NCBI GenBank assembly: GCA_015501585.1
Contig: JADNRY010000956.1
Span: 1 to 20,673, forward strand
DNA length: 20,673 nucleotides
Source of the DNA: Rhodocollybia butyracea
Taxonomy: Eukaryota; Basidiomycota; Agaricomycetes; Agaricales; Omphalotaceae
Reading direction: 5' to 3'
Both the position numbers and the translations under genes were made by a program. Numbering within the stretch: the stretch's first letter is position 1; every line of letters starts with the position of its first letter. This document shows positions 1-10,549 of the stretch, in pieces. The notes under the pieces were generated by a model. It saw nothing but the letters and a program-made list of their open reading frames with translations. It ran no database searches and was not told the origin of the DNA.

Positions 1-2014
1 ATCGTAGGTCAACGAGGCATCGTATCCTCATTGAGACGTCATCCTTATCGTACAGAGCCGATACGTTACGGTGGAACATGCATCGACGTTTCTGGGTAAT
101 TTGCTAGGGCGATATGTCATTTCGGACGGACAATTCATTAAATGCGGAGATAGTGAAATCTTGTTTCACTCTCGGATTTTTACAGCAAAGAGGTCGTACT
201 ATCAGCTCTGTTTCGATACGACAAGTGGAACTAGCGGTCATGGACGTTGTTACATTGAGCTTACTATTGATTCCCACTCCAAAGGTATTCGAATCAGTTC
301 GTCGGTCGTTGGCTCTCTGGAATGTGGGACAATCCGCAACAATCCCGAAGGAATAAAGTTAACAGCTTTCCATACCCCATTCCCTCTGAAATAATGCAGA
401 AGCGTACATGTTCACCGCACGAGAACGTCAAGAATCTGTGGTATCTTCGGGGATAGTTTGGTTGTCATTGAGCGAAATGACTTGGTAGTTCTTGGTATGA
501 TCCATGATGTTTAGAGCCCTGGGTCGATTCAATGCAGGACGAAGGCATCCTGTGCAGAAGCTTATTACCAAAGATGCGGCGATACAAGAGTCAAACCCTC
601 GTAGAAATGTACAACAGTGAATTCCATCTTTGTTTTCTTTTGCGGTAAGGATTTTTCCTTGCGTTGAAAGTCCAGCAGGAATCCAATATAACGGTAAAAA
701 GGAAATTCCTTTTTGATATTTAGTACCCAAGAGCTATTACGACACGGTGAAAATAGTTCCAACGAGCAAGGCACATCACTGTGGTAGCTACGAGTCGGAC
801 ACTACGAGCCTCAAATTTCCTGGAAGGTGTATGTACCCTCTCTATACCCCCACATTCTTATCGGTTTGATCTACTTGGTTACAAAGCCTCCTCTCAATAC
901 GAGAATGTCAAATTTATCCTCGTCGTTGCCATACGTATGCAGGCACGATATACATAAATTTTGCCCAAATATGTGGCTAAATTTCGAAGTCAAAACTTAG
1001 ATACAGTATGCATTCCTTCCTTCCAATTAAGTATGTCAAAGACCACTGATCTTATAATGATCATAACCACCAGAGGCATGGAACTTTCGTACCAACCCTC
1101 CGCGGTAGTAAGAATGTGGAAATGCTACTACTCGGGATCTGTATGATGAAGTTGTGGTGGTAGGGCCTTAATTAAAGGCCTAAAAAGGAAGGCACAAAGC
1201 TGCGAAATATGTACTATCTCGTTCACTCTTTGGCAAAACCGATTTTGCCTTGAATTGACGCAGAAACTAATGCGTACGGCCTGGTTGCACCTAAGTACAT
1301 GCATCGATCGTTTTATCGATTCATACGTACCGCCGGGAAGATAGCATATTTGCTATTCGTTGAGGAGTACACTGCCGTGACAATCTATCCGACTGAGGCT
1401 AGCCCAGCCCTGTTGATCCCAAGTACCAAATAACCGAAGCTAGGTCTAAAAACCGTAATTTGGCCCTCAGCTGTGATCAACGAAAATTAAGCTCAGGTGC
1501 AAGAGGCTTATGCTCGGTATTAATTGAGCGTTTGCTTGGGATGACTGTGCACCGCCTCACCCTGGTTGTTCCGGCTCTATTAGCTCTTCCGGTTCTTCCC
1601 TGTTTCGTTTTCGTTTTCATTCCAAAAATGCTTTATATTTCTAGCTACTGTTACTACACGTTGCACGTCGCTATCTGCCTACTCTGTATACCCACGTAAA
1701 CCAACCGTTCCCCTAGATTCAACAATAAGCAAGTAATGATTTCTGAGGAGAAATGCAAACATACCGTTGGAAACTCGTACTGCAGGAGAGCTGTTAGAAA
1801 ACCAAGAGTGAGAGATGTGAGAACATAATGAAAAAAAAAACAAACCGCATCGATAACTGTAGCGCAGCAAAAGCAGATGAAGGCCTTGATCTTGAGATAG
1901 CACAACTAGAGGTGTGCAGACAAACAGAGGTAACTTTGAGCGTTGATCTTCAGATTGAAGTTGGCTGGATAGATATCAGAATTAAACTTGAAGAGCGTTG
2001 CAGTTGCTTCATTT
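1..2014. other. no recognisable gene
   Basis: I see no gene here that I can name. Short open frames exist (for example 71-394 plus, 107 codons, and 428-730 minus, 100 codons), but neither shows a domain, a signal peptide or a convincing splice pattern, and frames of this length arise by chance at this base composition. Two imperfect palindromes stand out (1161-1182 and 1295-1330). The stretch may be decayed transposon or intergenic DNA; nothing in it settles which. Confidence 0.5.
1295..1330. repeat. imperfect hairpin, arms of about 14 bases
   Basis: The left arm GTACATGCATCGAT faces a right arm ATCGATTCATACGTAC across a 6-base loop. The outer GTAC and the inner CGAT pair, with mismatches and a 2-base bulge between them. 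No gene is attached to it, and its role is unknown. Confidence 0.45.
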
Positions 2015-2022
2015 TCAATAAA

Positions 2023-2124
2023 GTCTGAGCTTCTGCTTTGCCATGAAGCTAAGAACGCTGATTCTTGAAGAATGTTTGAGATTCCGCCTTGCCTTGAAGC
2101 TACAGACGCTGATTATTGAAGAAT
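2023..2124. repeat. 51-base tandem repeat, two copies
   Basis: Copy 1 is 2023-2073 and copy 2 is 2074-2124. Each begins GT(C/T)TGAG, passes through TTGCC(A/T)TGAAGCTA, and ends TTGAAGAAT. The unit is a multiple of three, so the minus-strand frame across it stays open (2015-2272, 85 codons) and repeats a 17-residue unit that includes S-R/I-I-S-V. No start context or domain supports that frame as a gene. Confidence 0.7.
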
Positions 2125-2268
2125 GTTGCTTGATTTTGTACTTGCGATATTGAGTGTGATTCAGGCGACTCTCATGCGTATGTCTGAGCGCCGACAAATT
2201 GACGATAAGCGTTGGTGCAGGGATGATGGACGTTGAGAGAAAGAAGTTGAACATACGTGACTCACCAT

Positions 2269-2310
2269 TCACATGTTCAGATCACAAGCTCACATGTTCA
2301 GCTCACGTAT
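2269..2310. repeat. 21-base direct repeat, two copies
   Basis: TCACATGTTCAG occurs at 2269 and again at 2290, within 21-base units whose remainders differ at several positions. It resembles a small tandem duplication. No nearby gene gives it a regulatory meaning. Confidence 0.6.
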
Positions 2311-2414
2311 CACATTGCTCACCAGCCTAGGTTAAATTCTCACCGCGTTCACGACGCGACGTTACAAAAGAAACGATTCTACAATAAAGATATGCGGGTT
2401 ACAGCTGCCGGCAT

Positions 2415-2844
2415 TTAACTAGTTAACCTATGTACATAAGGCGAGCACATTGCTCCCAGGCAACCCACCTGCACCACCAGCTGTCGACACGGCTTGAAGG
2501 GCTCTCCATCAGGAACCAGGCCTTTGAAGTCCCCTTCGTCGAAGCGCATAAAGTCCTCCAGCAGTCTTTAGAGAGTAGGTTAGCGTCCTTTTATAAAACA
2601 ACACGTCTGTACTCACTGCTTCCACCCAGGATCCGTGACCTTGGTTCCAAGCTCTTGTGATCGTTGGCATGATAGAGGCTCTGGCGACACTGTGTCGGCA
2701 AAGTAGGCAGTATACGCGCCATTGTTTCCCTTCAAATTCAACGCGCCAGACTGAAGGTCACTCTGTAATCAATTCATCGGAAACTTATATTGTGATGGGA
2801 CTTGCCTTTTTCGTCATCAAAACCTTTGGGCGGCAAAACGCCAT
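2415..2844 (-). CDS. candidate small three-exon gene, unknown product
   Basis: I do not recognise this protein. Read on the minus strand, exons at 2844-2806, 2762-2617 and 2565-2415 join in frame to 111 residues. The second intron (2616-2566, 51 bases) is convincing: it starts GTGAGT, has a CTAAC branch-like motif and ends AAAG. The first (2805-2763, 43 bases) would use a GC-AG pair, starting GCAAGT and ending TTACAG, and is less certain. The first exon and its ATG are therefore tentative. Exons 2 and 3 read as ordinary soluble coding sequence, with a charged stretch LLEDFMRFDEGDFKGL followed by PDGEPFKPC. It could instead be a fragment of a longer gene or a chance frame. No neighbours help. 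Confidence 0.3.
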
Positions 2845-2849
2845 GATAT

Positions 2850-3569
2850 GACATGGTTTTTCACAGTTGTTGGTATTGCACTGAGTGCTTTGTGCAATGT
2901 AGGACCAGTGTAGTACCAAAAAAGTTTGTCCTAAGCGGTATCTAACTATTTAAGACTAGGTTTCAAATTTTTGCGGCTCAGCGCCAAAAGATATTTAGCC
3001 CGGGACATCCGGAACCTTTCAGCCCGAGCCGGAAGGAGGGTTTGGCCGTGTAATCAGCGCTTCAGCCACCCCGGACCGAGCATTACTTTTTTGTGTTATC
3101 CTGCTTATACATCGAGTGCCTGAATCGTGCCTACCTGTTTTTGCTCCGTTAAGCAGGAGTGAGCTACTTAAGGCTACTTAGTAGCTTGGAAACGTAAAAT
3201 GTGCTACACGCACCAGAGTATCTACTACACGCGTTGCAGAAGGCCGCTCTCTCTTGATCATCGATAACGCGATAGCCCTTCGAGTCTAATTTCTCAGTTC
3301 TGCTCTTCCATGACGCCAAGTCTCTGCGTAATATTGAATAAAGACACCTAAATGTTAAACCCCGACTTCTGGGGAAATGAATAAGGCAAGGAGCCGGTTA
3401 GTTGTGGATATATGCCTATATATGCGCTATATATCCGCACGAATTCGATGGTCGGCCCCGCACGGCTACCAATGTTGTTTTCAACTAAGACACTCATACT
3501 GGATGCTGGACAGAACTCAAGTGGTTGAAGAGCAAATAACCTACTACCGCACTGACTCGAGCATGGGGT
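2850..3569. other. no recognisable gene; one A/T-rich palindrome
   Basis: No gene is recognised. At 3404-3440 a palindrome pairs GTGGATATAT with ATATATCCGCAC around a 15-base loop rich in TATA. A GC-rich patch near 2999-3085 has repeated AGCCCG and CCGG words but no open frame of note. Confidence 0.45.
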
Positions 3570-3866
3570 ATGTTGGAGTTAACTTGGCCCCTATCTCGCA
3601 TTGAAGGATTTCCTCGGAATAGTCTGTCTGTCACTGGAAACTGGATAAGGGAACGAAAGCTAGAAGATCTCTCGGAACAACGGAAGGAGGCGAGATGGCT
3701 TGGAAGTGGAAGGTGGAAACGCTTCGGAGAGATTCATGAATTTCGGGAGGACGAAAATGGTTTAACTGTTTTGTTTTCACCCAAAGTATGTACTTCATAT
3801 GCGGGCCTGTCGTCTAAACTCCCTCGCAGAAGCTACTGTCACGGCTGCGGAAAGCTAACAGATTAG
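3570..3866 (+). CDS. weak ORF, 98 residues, unknown
   Basis: An open frame of 98 codons from an ATG. The product is highly charged in its middle (the stretch EDLSEQRKEARWLG and nearby residues), with a CHGCGK motif near the C-terminus that is too short to be a zinc-binding domain by itself. I recognise no family. No splice sites or promoter elements were found that favour it over chance. Alternatives are an exon of a decayed gene or a random frame. Confidence 0.18.
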   Translation: MLELTWPLSRIEGFPRNSLSVTGNWIRERKLEDLSEQRKEARWLGSGRWKRFGEIHEFREDENGLTVLFSPKVCTSYAGLSSKLPRRSYCHGCGKLTD

Positions 3867-4435
3867 ATATCCACAGCAATGACGGGTGAAATCAACCGGG
3901 GTTAACGGATTGACGCTCCAGAGTATGTGGTCTGTATTTTTCCCAGAATTCTTAGAACTACTGTTATATATACGTCGGTAAAAGACATTCATCTGGTCGG
4001 AATATCAACATGACAGAACTGACCGGAACACTCAAGATAGCTGCAGGGAAGAGTAAACGTGGGATCGGAATGGAATAGGACAGTCGTCGGAGTAGTATTT
4101 GGGTTGAATAGCTAGTGAACATGCGACCAAGCGTGGGACACCCGACGCCCAACCATGTTCAAGCGAAATGCAACGTCGTTGGTGTAGAGTATCAACTTCT
4201 CGAGGTGCATACAGTCTTGAAACCAAGCTCCACAGGGAACTCAAAAGCGGTAGTAAAATCGTATAGTCTCTATAATTGCATCGGATGCAATCACATTCAA
4301 ATCGACGAGGAAGTTTGATGAGCCAGAGTAAGAAATATTTATTGTGGCGTTCATTCAGTTTTGGTGAGATTTATCTTCAGCTCTTGAGAGTCTCTTAGCC
4401 TGAAGAGTGGTTAAAAGAATTTTGTAGGGTGATAA
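3867..4435. other. no recognisable gene
   Basis: Open frames on both strands here are shorter than 75 codons, overlap one another and carry no domain. I see no RNA gene or mobile-element terminus. Confidence 0.45.
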
Positions 4436-4793
4436 TGTGTAGCTGTAACATCGAGCCCGCGATTGGAAGAACGCATAGAAGACTCCAACAAGCTCACATT
4501 GGACTCGCTTCCTGGCCATTAGAAGCGTCTATTTGACACAGATACTAGTCTTTTGTCGCCGCTGGGAAGGAGATCCGCAGCAGAAGAACCAAGTAAAGAT
4601 GATGTGCCCAACAAGAATTTCTCGGAGTCTGAGATCTATTTGGTTGTATTCCTGGGGTCAAAAAAAAAACTTGACTGAGAAAACATGTATTTTCAATGCG
4701 AGTTATCGGGGAATCCAGTCTTCATTGTTTCCAATCCAAGCAAAGCTGATGAAAGATGCGATATCTGCAACTGAAGGGGGTAGATTTTTATAA
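4436..4793 (+). pseudogene. possible coding relic, unknown product
   Basis: One frame runs 4436-4678 with only one internal stop (TAG at 4520-4522). On either side it reads like protein: R-L-E-E-R-I-E-D-S-N-K before the stop and LLSPLGRRSAAEEPSKDDV after it. The TAG lies in CCATTAG, which could also be a 3' splice site. A run of ten A (4661-4670) then marks a switch to another frame, which stays open to 4793. I recognise no family. Stop plus homopolymer frameshift suggests a broken gene or an exon with sequence errors, but chance cannot be excluded. Confidence 0.25.
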
Positions 4794-5391
4794 TACCTCA
4801 GGGTGATAGAGCACGTTGCAGTTCTCGCGCTACGAGAAATCTGGTAGGTAAGGTACAGGTAGGTACCGTACAGCCAAAGGAGCCAAAGGGTTGGTAAGTA
4901 ACGGAGGCAAAATTGAGGGTCGTTTCATCAATGGCCAGGTTTTCTTCCTCAAAAAAAAAGCGATACTCCTCCCGGAAAATGCAATATCTCGGGGCTCGGA
5001 GTCGTGCTGAGTCGTGATTATCAGTTAATTTGCTACCTAGATACAAGCAAGACGTCCAAACTGTCTTCGCTAAGGTTGAGCACCAAGGAAGAGATATCAG
5101 ACCCCCGTTGAACGGTTGAACATGAATATTAACGGCTTGGAAGCTGTCACACACTTGAGGAATTCAACAATGGAGGATGCAGCCGGATTCGAATTTCGGC
5201 ATCGTTTACCATGTGCATGTAAAACTGTAACTTTTAAAAAGGAAATTAGCTCATCAAAAGAAAAGGACGAAAAAGGACAATTGAGAGTGATGAATAATAG
5301 AGCGCTGATTACCGTGTTGACTAATGGGATAAGTAACATCAAGATCCAGTTTTTCGTTTTTTTCACGGATGGGAACGGTTCAACGAATCCC
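4794..5391. other. overlapping weak ORFs, no gene identified
   Basis: Three overlapping frames exist: 4798-5154 minus (118 codons), 5097-5366 minus (89 codons, hydrophobic start) and 5116-5400 plus (94 codons). They compete for the same DNA and none has a recognisable domain. A short GGTAGGTA/GGTACAG repeat lies at about 4842-4873. The right end probably belongs to the promoter of the gene starting at 5589. Confidence 0.4.
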
Positions 5392-5398
5392 TATAAAT
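5392..5398 (+). promoter_or_regulatory. TATA-like box of the RRM gene
   Basis: TATAAAT lies about 190 bases upstream of the ATG at 5589, and the sequence between is pyrimidine-rich like many fungal 5' leaders. Assignment is by position and motif only. Confidence 0.4.
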
Positions 5399-5588
5399 GA
5401 ATAGCTCGACTTCGCGCATTATTTTTCCGAACCTCAATTCTGTTTATTCCCAATAACTTCCAGAAAGCCAGCTACAGGCTTTGCGACATCTACTGGCGCT
5501 GCTTCGCCATTGCTCTTCATCCTGGCTACTACGGTTTGGTTTTCTACGTGCATCTGACCGCGTCTGGATCCTTTGATACAACACCATC

Positions 5589-8500
5589 ATGTCAGTCGGT
5601 ATGTACCTCAATATCTCTCTTTAGAACATTTCGTTCAAACGTCGATGTACAAAAGATATGTCAAGGACAAGTACTTATGTATCACGCGACGAAGATTTTC
5701 TGGAGCTTCCCCCAATGACTTTCAAGCTGGGCAGTCGCGCAGACGATTCCAGCGACTCTGATACAGAGAGAAAATGAACTTGACGAAAGAGACGGTAGAG
5801 AAAAGGTACGTTTACCTCTCGGAAGAACTAGTATTTGCGGCGTTTTAACCTGTTGATCTTCCAGCCTCTTTCCGGCACCACCAACTTCCTCGACACTGTC
5901 GCCGCCAAAGCCTAGTGCACGCAGTTCCCCGTCTCCCATATCTCATATCTCCAATTTTTCTACCTCAACCGTATCAACTTCCAGTTCTATTTCTTCTCTT
6001 CCTGTCACCCCTGTCACTCCGAATACTCCAATTACGCCCTTCCTTTCCGCTTCTCCCAGCTCATCCTCCTTGTTAGGCGCACCTTGTTTACTAGGGCAGT
6101 TTCTTTCAATTGGAGCGCGAAAGTAGGCAACCCTCAATTGTATCTCTTGCAGGTGGATACCATCTACCGACCATGGTAGCAGGTAAATCCAGTCCCATTA
6201 TCAGTCACAAGACCGGTTTTACCTGTTTTAAATGTCATCGACCTAGAAGACGTAGACGCCGATGTTGACGGCGGCCACTTGAGGTACCTCGGCGAAGACA
6301 CAAACACGAGCAGGCCATCAGTTCGTCTGAATAGAAATCCTTCTCTCGGTTCTGCTCACACCCGTACTACTTCGCCCTTGGCTACTGATCCCGTATATTC
6401 GGGCGTTGTGCGGCGTATGCGAGTGCTGGAACCTTCTTTCTGGCTCTTCGTCCCGGGCTAGTAGTCCTGGCGGACATCAATATAGCCATTCACATCCTCT
6501 TCCATTTTCTACGGCGTCACCATCTCCTCTTAGTTCTTTTCCCACGCGCTATACAGGCTACTCCGCGATGAACACACCTACTGCTTCAGTTTCAGATGTC
6601 GCACTTAACACGAACGAATCCCGTACGCGTTCGAGATCAAACTCTACGGGCTTGCGCAATGCGGTCTACATTCAAGCGCTAGACTCGAAAGAGGTTGCCC
6701 GAAGATTGTTAGATCTTTCATCTGCTGGTGGAGAGATGGATGATTTCTCTGATCTTTCTGCTCCGGAGGTCGAACCGGACGATGATCCCGAGCAATCAAA
6801 ATGGTCACCCGCATCATCTGTTGTAGATTTGCGATCACCGGCGTCCAAGACCTCTTCCGACCTTGCCTGGGGGTTTCCGAGGCCCCCTAAGGTTCACGCT
6901 CCTCCGCCGACACCCAGTACACCTGGTCATACATTTCCAGTCGCCGTCCTTTCCAATGTCGGCTGGAGATGCTTCCGCACTCAAATCGCCTATTCTGGAG
7001 GAGAGGACAAGGAGAAGGTCTTTCATGAGCGTCGGCAAGCGTAAAAGTTTCTTGCAGCTTCTAAATCTTCTGCCGACCCCCTTCCACCCGTTCCTGCTTC
7101 ACCCCCAGCCAATGGTGACACCCAACCCCCTCTTTTGTCCACCCCAGGTAGGCGACAAAGATTAGCTAGTTTTCTCGCAAAAATGGCGAGGAACCCTTCT
7201 TCTCAAGCTTCTCCGATTCCCTCAGTTCCAACTTCACCGACATCGGCCTCACGTTCGAGCTTGTCCGTTCCTCCTTTAGCCGTCAGAAATCGATCAGCGC
7301 CACACCGCCCAGCTCCGCTCGACTTGTCTTTGAAAACAAAAGAGCCATTGTCCCCAATTCTCGCCACAGAATCTGAATCAGCAAAGGGCCCATCGGAGCC
7401 CTCCACGCCTGCGTATTCCAGTTCTGTTTCGAGTTGGAACAATGAGCCTTGGCTCGAGTCGGACACGGAGGACGAGATGGAAGAGATGGATGGGGAGTTA
7501 CTTGCGGTGGCTGCTGGTTCGACCTACCCTCCGTTCCTACTTCTCCGAGTACTCCGAGGCGTAGTCCGCCTGATTCACCAATAAGACCACTTTCGTACGA
7601 ACGTCAAACTGACTTTCCCTCTACGCCTACCGGAATGGAAGCAGAGGATGTGCAAATGGGAAGAGGGAGCTATGCTCAGATGTATGGTTTCCGGTCGCCC
7701 AAGAAGCTATATGCTGGAATGTATCAGCCGGCCGCCAATAGTTTCAGTCATCTTCCATACTTACATCCGCAAGATGAAGCCAGTGTTCCGAGAGGAGCCA
7801 CTCCACCTTCATGCGCTCAGTCTATGATCAGTCCTGGGATCTACCCCCTAGCGGTGGAAGCCAGAAAGTACCCCGAGAGAGGAAGATTTCTGTGATCAAT
7901 CTGAACACCCCATTGTCTCCTCCACCTTCTGTGCCGCGCAACTCTTGGTCCAAATCTCCTGCGTCTCCAGGCAGCCCAAAGAACAAAAGCCGCAGAATGG
8001 CAGGATTAATTTCGCGATTTTCATTTGGGTCATCGACCTCACTAGCGTTCACTCCAGTTTCGTCCGATTCCATACCACCTGTTCCCTCACTAAAAGTTGA
8101 CGAGCTAGGGCAGCTCATGTCGGATCCGTTCGCTAAAGACGATACCACGATTACTGTCATGGGCAGAAATTCAGGAGAGTCATTCATGTCGCCCGGGGTG
8201 TTGTCCCCTGAAATTAGCGACCTCCCGACTTTTAGCACGAGGCAGCGGAGTGGAACCACTAGTACCACCAATTCAGCCTTTAGCTCTTCTACTTTCGACA
8301 CTTTCGACTCAACTTTTTCTTCTGAACGTAGTTCACCTCCCGTGAAGAAAAAACGTCGTTCGTTAGGATTCAGCCTTGGGGGTAGCGCCAACGCGCCTCC
8401 CTCGACTGCCGGTCGAGGAAAGAAGCGCAAGCTGGTGATCAGTGGGGTGGGGTGGAGGATACGGCTGCCTTTCAAGCAGTGAAACAGTGGTGCGAATCAT

Positions 8501-8712
8501 TTGGAGAGGTGCGGAAGTTTGAGTGGCAGCAAAATGGCAACTTGGTTGTTGATTGGAGGAGTAGAAGCGTTGCTGATATGGTGAGTATTTTCCTTTGCTC
8601 GATGTCGAGTTGTAGTTGAAGGTCTAATCATTTTTTACAGGTATGTCGTATACAAGCTAATGTGCATATCAGAGGCGCTGGCAGCGTTGCGTTGAGCTGG
8701 TATCAATCATGA
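5589..8712 (+). CDS. Ser/Pro-rich protein with C-terminal RRM-like domain; frame disrupted
   Basis: This is the main host gene, probably an RNA-binding or related nuclear protein of about 900-950 residues. The start ATG (5589) gives MSV, then intron 5599-5655 rejoins in frame to RTSTYVSRDEDFLELPPMTF and an acidic Ser/Asp patch. Intron 2 is 5806-5864. The body is low complexity, rich in Ser, Pro and Thr. Basic motifs VKKKRRS and GKKRKL near the end could be nuclear signals. The C-terminus fits a beta-alpha-beta-beta-alpha-beta RRM order: KLVISGV, an alpha helix with KQWCESFGEV, then KFEW, NLVVDW, VADM|VCRIQ and SVALSW; RNP1 is non-canonical. The last intron (8581-8640, CTAAT branch, TTTTTTACAG end) joins cleanly to the final exon and the stop at 8710-8712. 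Frame changes occur near 5770, 6420, 6940, 7048, 7530, 7870 and 8450, and 6126-6212 is unresolved. Few in-frame nonsense codons appear between the breaks, so sequence error is as likely as pseudogenisation. Confidence 0.72.
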
Positions 8713-9800
8713 CCTGCTTTTCTCTCTCTGGATCGTTTTTTCTTCTCTGTTTGTTTTTTTATCTTTACATATCCATATAGAGTTGATGGCGTTCGACCAT
8801 CGTGTTGTGTTATTATTATTCCTTCACTTTGGACATAGTTTTACCCCACTTCTTTTTCGACTGTTTATATTCTTGTTCTGTTAATAGTTGACGCACTGTA
8901 TATGCGTACGGGCGCTGGATCAGCGCGGATGGCTTGCATGGAAGCTGCATTCGGTGAGTCTTGTGCTACTGCCTCTTTAATCATAAGCTGACGTGTCTTT
9001 TTGTTCCCAGTGTGCTTCTGCTCCAACTCTCATCTCTCGCATCTGAAAAAAGTCACCTGTTCTTTCAAATGAATGGTGAATGGGTGACACTCGATACAGA
9101 TGTTCTGGAATCCCAGTCCACATTTCTTGGATACTCGCTCCGTGGATGTATCTGTCCAATGTAACACGTTGTAACACACCGGCCATTATCACGACTTTTT
9201 TCCATGCCAGTTCGTACCGCGGTCATTTGTTGGTCGGAGGTGGTTTTTTCTCTTTTATTCCGGATGGACTATCACTCTCACTCGCACTTTTATCTTAACC
9301 ATGTACTGGACGCTCTTTCGAAACCATCTTTCGCATATCTCATATCAACCTGCTGTATCGTCACTCTTTTCATCTCGACTCACTGCTCTCATTCGTTGCT
9401 GTTACAATAGTACCTATCCATCCGTGTATCGCTCCCCCCCTTTGTGTTGCTACTTTCCCTCTTGCATTCCGGTTCATTTTCCTGCTTGTCGCAAAACCTG
9501 AAAAGGCATTATTGGTGCTATTTCTTTGTGTTGTTCTCCGTGCTGAACATTACATACTTACCTGTCTTTTTCTTATTGGCTTTGAGCATATTACACTACA
9601 TACATCTTGATTTAAGTATCGGCAGTTTCTTCATGTATTGACAATGACATTTAGAGTAAATGTTTTACCCAAACTTCACATCCCGTTTCTAGTTTGGTCA
9701 GGTACTACTCACGCGTGTTCACTTTGTCACTTGACTGTGTTGCTTTGAATCCTTGAAGTGCTTAACGCCGCGCATACATCTGCCTACATCCCGGATCGCT
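8713..9800 (+). other. pyrimidine-rich 3' flank of the RRM gene
   Basis: After the stop the plus strand is T/C-rich, with many TTTT and CTTT runs, as expected of a fungal 3' untranslated region and terminator area. Open frames here (for example at 9204, 9301 and 9444) are Ser/Leu/Phe/Cys-rich products of this composition and not credible genes. No AATAAA was seen near the stop. A probable intron sits at 8954-9010 (separate entry). Confidence 0.5.
8902..9072 (+). other. spliced small ORF or 3' UTR intron
   Basis: GTGAGT at 8954 and TTCCCAG ending at 9010 delimit a 57-base intron with a GCTGAC branch-like motif. Removing it joins an ATG at 8902 to a TGA at 9070-9072, giving a 37-residue peptide that starts MRTGAGSARMACMEAAF. 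The peptide resembles nothing I know. The simplest reading is an intron in the 3' untranslated region of the RRM gene or in a short downstream transcript. Confidence 0.35.
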
Positions 9801-9812
9801 CGTACAAGCTGC

Positions 9813-10050
9813 ACGTCACTTTCTCCAAATTACTCAGGTACGGTGGTTATCGATCCAGGTCTCGGACGTCGGTGGTCGGAAGAAGCGTCCATCGATAAGC
9901 TTGTCCGAGTGCCTGTGTCGTTCATCTGGGTTTCTCGCTTCTACTACTCAAACCAGATTTTCAGCTTCAATCGTTTACACGAGGCTTCTATTTTACGACT
10001 TTTAGATAAAGATCGTCGGTTCTTCCCTCAAAGCCTTCGTCGGTGATATC
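9813..10050. repeat. diverged repeat segment, first copy
   Basis: This segment matches 17145-17385. Shared blocks include TATCGATCCAGGTCT, GACGTCGGTGGTCGGAAG, GAAGCGTCC, CGATAA and AAAGATCGTCG, with indels and substitutions between. Both copies lie just upstream of an RNase H/membrane-protein cassette, so the segment belongs to the left part of the duplicated unit. Neither copy keeps a shared open frame, so it is probably non-coding or long decayed. Confidence 0.75.
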
Positions 10051-10549
10051 GACTCAGGCTACACTAGGACCACCCTTTGCGGGCCCTGCACGATGATATA
10101 CCTCAGAAGACAATCAGGTCAAGTTCTTTACCAGTCTAGTTGGTAAAAACCTGGAATCCATCCCAAAAGATCTATGGGGAGTAGCGGTGGGTTCCAACAC
10201 AAGAAGTACAATGATAAGCAACCGCAGCCTCGCTCTTCCAAGGATATTTGGAAAAATTCTTTTTGGAAAGGGCTTAAAACTCATTGATGAATACGGTAAA
10301 AAGGTGTGGTAACGCGTTGTGTCTAGAGTCGGAAGCGGTACTGATAAAGAATTATGGCGCCAAAACGTAGAGGCAGATATTTGAACTTGTCTTTTTCGTT
10401 AACCGGTTTCTTCCCAGTGCTGTTTTAGCCGTTTCTCTAGAAGTTCTTTATCTCTGTTTAAGTAATTACTACGTAGTATTTAGAGACTACATCATCTTCC
10501 TCCGAGGAATGCCTTACCCTCTAATTTGACCATCAACAGGGAAACATAC

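Noticed and set aside
14..394. Two overlapping plus-strand ORFs at 71-394 and 114-356
   Set aside because: They occupy the same DNA in different frames, with no domain, splice or promoter support.
1161..1182. TAGGGCCTTAATTAAAGGCCTA palindrome
   Set aside because: A 22-base imperfect palindrome with two mismatched pairs; too short and isolated to claim a function.
5175..5200. GGATTCGAATTTC resembling a tRNA B box
   Set aside because: It does not match the B-box consensus well, no A box lies at the right distance, and no cloverleaf can be drawn.
6126..6182. 30-base intron GTAGGC...CTTGCAG (6124-6153) in the RRM gene
   Set aside because: Shorter than usual fungal introns, and neither flanking frame rejoins cleanly, so this part of the gene model is left unresolved.
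7828..8475. 215-codon minus-strand open frame
   Set aside because: It lies exactly opposite the RRM gene body, has no domain, and is explained as a shadow of Ser/Pro-rich codons on the plus strand.
9204..9641. Series of 65-68-codon Ser/Leu/Cys-rich ORFs
   Set aside because: They follow from the T/C-rich composition of the 3' flank, overlap each other, and have no conserved features.
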